NCBI RefSeq assembly: GCF_026250525.1
Contig: NZ_CP111043.1
Location: 3,981,001 to 4,045,000, forward strand
Direction: 5' to 3'
From: Chondrinema litorale
GTDB lineage: Bacteria > Bacteroidota > Bacteroidia > Cytophagales > Flammeovirgaceae
Length of the DNA: 64,000 bases
In this document: positions 62,631 to 64,000 of the stretch, in pieces
How the letters are laid out: the number at the start of each line of letters is the position of its first letter
Position numbering within the stretch: position 1 is the first letter of the stretch
Made by a program: the position numbers and the translations under genes
Notes under the pieces: model-generated
What the model saw: the letters and a program-made list of their open reading frames with translations, nothing else
Told to the model about the DNA's origin: nothing
Databases searched by the model: none

Positions 62631-62661
62631 CAAAAGTAGTGAGGAAATTTTAATATGCAAA
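62631..62661 (-). promoter_or_regulatory. Bacteroidota-type promoter of tRNA-Val copy 2
   Basis: TTTG (62658-62661) and TACTTTTG (62631-62638) on the minus strand with a 19-nt spacer, same as copy 1. Confidence 0.88.
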
Positions 62662-62682
62662 CTTTTACTTAAAAAAATGAAA

Positions 62683-63717
62683 TTATTTATACACACCTCT
62701 TCTGTTTAATGCCTGCTGGTATTTTCTCGCATTATTTATATGTTGTCGGTAATTGCTTGCAAACCTGTGGTAACCTGAAAAATCTTCTTTAGCACACATA
62801 TAAATATAATTGTGATGTTCATAATTTAAAACTGCTTCTAAAGTAGAAGGCTCTGGTAAGTTAATTGGGCCGGGAGGTAAACCTAAGTTTTTATAAGTGT
62901 TATAGGGCGAGTCTGTTTCTAAATGTCTTTTTAAAACTCGTTTCATCCCAAAATCTCTTAATGCAAAAACAACTGTAGGATCAGACTCTAAAAGCATATT
63001 TCTTTCTAACCTGTTTAAATACAAGCCTGCAACTACTGGTTTTTCATCATTTTTTACTGTTTCTGCTTGAACAATAGAAGCTAAAATAGAAACTTGAAGA
63101 GGAGTAAGACCCAGTTCACTGGCTTTGGCAGTTCTTTCATCATCCCAAAACTTATCATATTCGTTTTTCATTCTGCTAAAGATGTCTTCTGCTGTGCTGG
63201 TCCAATACATTTCATAAGTGTTGGGGATAAACATAGAAATAATTGTAGTGGTATCGAACCCAAACTTAGAAACATACTCAGGGTTATTGAGTAATTCCAT
63301 AAACTGATCTTCAGTAGCAATTACATTTTTACAAATCTTTTTTGCCAAGTCTTCTTTTAATCTGATGTTATTAAAAGTAACTCTTACTGGCTCTTGCACA
63401 CCAGATCGCAAATGTCTTATTGCTTGTAGGTTGGTCATTTTCTTTGTAAGAATGTATCTACCGGGTTTAATGTTTTCCTGATAGTCCAGCACTTTACTTA
63501 CAAAACCAAATGATACAACATCTTCCAGATACTTATGCTTTTTGAGTGAGTCTATTACCTGATTTATATCTGCATTTTCAGGGATATATAATACGGCCTT
63601 TTCTTGGGTAATTAACAAGTTTGGATTGAAAAAAACCTGATAAAAATATACAGACATCATTATAATTATTAATGAAAATCCTATAAAAAGCGCAGCTTTA
63701 ATGTTTTTAAATTTCAT
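62683..63717 (-). CDS. mltG: Endolytic murein transglycosylase MltG (YceG-like)
   Basis: MltG cuts nascent glycan strands at the inner membrane and helps set their length. The 344-residue protein has a membrane anchor (10-29), a LysM-like N-terminal part (40-110) and the YceG catalytic domain. The catalytic Glu219 lies in LASIVQAETVKNDEKPVVAG. Further family motifs are LYLNRLERNMLLESDPTVVF, DSPYNTYKNLGLPPGPI and the closing GYHRFASNYRQH. The length and order are standard. Confidence 0.93.
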   Translation of the reverse strand: MKFKNIKAALFIGFSLIIIMMSVYFYQVFFNPNLLITQEKAVLYIPENADINQVIDSLKKHKYLEDVVSFGFVSKVLDYQENIKPGRYILTKKMTNLQAIRHLRSGVQEPVRVTFNNIRLKEDLAKKICKNVIATEDQFMELLNNPEYVSKFGFDTTTIISMFIPNTYEMYWTSTAEDIFSRMKNEYDKFWDDERTAKASELGLTPLQVSILASIVQAETVKNDEKPVVAGLYLNRLERNMLLESDPTVVFALRDFGMKRVLKRHLETDSPYNTYKNLGLPPGPINLPEPSTLEAVLNYEHHNYIYMCAKEDFSGYHRFASNYRQHINNARKYQQALNRRGVYK

Positions 63718-63809
63718 GTATAAGTTTGGCTAGTTGTGAAATTATAAAGGTAAATCTTCTTTCAGGCTCTGCCAGGGCCATATTAATAAAGATGTATTCA
63801 ACATTCGCG

Positions 63810-63838
63810 CAAATTTAACAAAAAACATCTTTGGGCAA
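63810..63838 (-). promoter_or_regulatory. mltG promoter, overlapping a divergent promoter
   Basis: On the minus strand TTG (63836-63838) is followed after 18 nt by TAAATTTG (63810-63817). The predicted start is about 85 nt before the mltG ATG. Confidence 0.6.
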
Positions 63839-63860
63839 CTCCTGAAATATAATAGCTTTG
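63830..63860 (+). promoter_or_regulatory. Promoter of the partial gene at the window end
   Basis: TTTG (63830-63833) and TAGCTTTG (63853-63860) with a spacer of exactly 19 nt, an exact Bacteroidota match, about 75 bp before the ATG at 63935. Its upstream element overlaps that of the mltG promoter. Confidence 0.75.
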
Positions 63861-63934
63861 TAAGCTTGATTAGCAAAATAGAAAGTATTTGTTAGCGTTT
63901 AGAAACCGTCGATTTTTTAATTTTTTAAGTCTTC

Positions 63935-64000
63935 ATGACCACTTATTTTTTTTGGAAAAGCTGGACTGCGGGAAACAAGATTCTTTACTCACTGCTTTTA
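63935..64000 (+). CDS. Start of a gene running off the right edge
   Basis: An ATG at 63935 opens a frame reading MTTYFFWKSWTAGNKILYSL and two more Leu codons to the window end. It has a promoter with correct spacing upstream. The hydrophobic run after a polar start suggests a membrane protein, but 22 residues are too few to name a family. Confidence 0.45.
   Translation, partial: MTTYFFWKSWTAGNKILYSLLL

Larger units (their letters stand above)
62124..62661 (-). repeat. Tandem duplication of a promoter/tRNA-Val/terminator cassette
   Basis: The block 62124-62302 recurs at 62484-62661, about 360 bp apart. The terminator and tRNA are identical and the promoter motifs are nearly so, while the short spacer between tRNA and promoter has diverged. 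Confidence 0.9.

Noticed and set aside
1..64000. CRISPR arrays or classical defence loci
   Set aside because: No regularly spaced direct repeats or cas, restriction-modification, CBASS or Thoeris-type genes were found.

Overview
This AT-rich window is chromosomal DNA of a Bacteroidota bacterium, most likely of the Cytophagales/Flammeovirgaceae type. The signs are promoters of the Bacteroidota form (TTTG, 19 nt, TAnnTTTG), a T9SS C-terminal sorting domain, the menaquinone genes menD and menB, a 57-residue histone H1-like (Hc1) protein, DUF2795 and DUF6913-type proteins, an ExbB/ExbD/ExbD cluster and many short lipoprotein signals. Species cannot be named from sequence alone.

Left part (1-26 kb) is mostly housekeeping: a class III aminotransferase, a lipocalin-like lipoprotein, type II NADH dehydrogenase, an alpha/beta hydrolase, type I asparaginase, tRNA-Ser(GGA), the exbB/small membrane protein/exbD/exbD operon, an inactivated IS3-family element (9168-10573) lying between that operon and what looks like its own terminator, ispD, pdhA, a TPR membrane protein, a giant alpha-2-macroglobulin with an intact CIEQ thioester motif, ligA, a DUF6913-like gene, the H1-like gene, menD-menB and tRNA-Arg(CCG).

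The middle (26-40 kb) is a looser accessory stretch: two paralogous STM3941/PH-like membrane proteins, a decayed TonB C-terminal domain gene, a secreted SBBP-repeat T9SS protein, an unusual signal peptidase I, an M16 peptidase lipoprotein, small orphan membrane proteins, a lipoprotein broken by a 5-bp tandem duplication, a DUF805 protein, and a SLOG (DUF2493) gene beside an ADP-ribosylglycohydrolase. A lipoprotein fused to a trypsin/HtrA-like protease follows.

From 41 to 58 kb come an e(P4)-type phosphatase, a small set for rhamnose-containing pectic sugars (rhamnogalacturonan acetylesterase, alpha-L-rhamnosidase, a large carboxylesterase-like alpha/beta hydrolase; no SusC/SusD pair), an EF-hand-like lipoprotein, an APH/homoserine-kinase-like gene behind a nested-hairpin leader, a YdeI/Crp/cupin group, an M61-like protein with a degenerate zinc motif, a metallophosphoesterase and TrkH.

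The right end holds a GAF-hybrid histidine kinase, a two-gene operon of a membrane 2TM-TPR protein and a MESH1/SpoT-like HD hydrolase (the best candidate here for an undescribed system), two tandem copies of a complete promoter/tRNA-Val(UAC)/terminator cassette, mltG, and a divergent partial gene running off the end from a promoter that overlaps the mltG promoter. Searches and structure predictions were not available; family calls rest on motifs read by eye.
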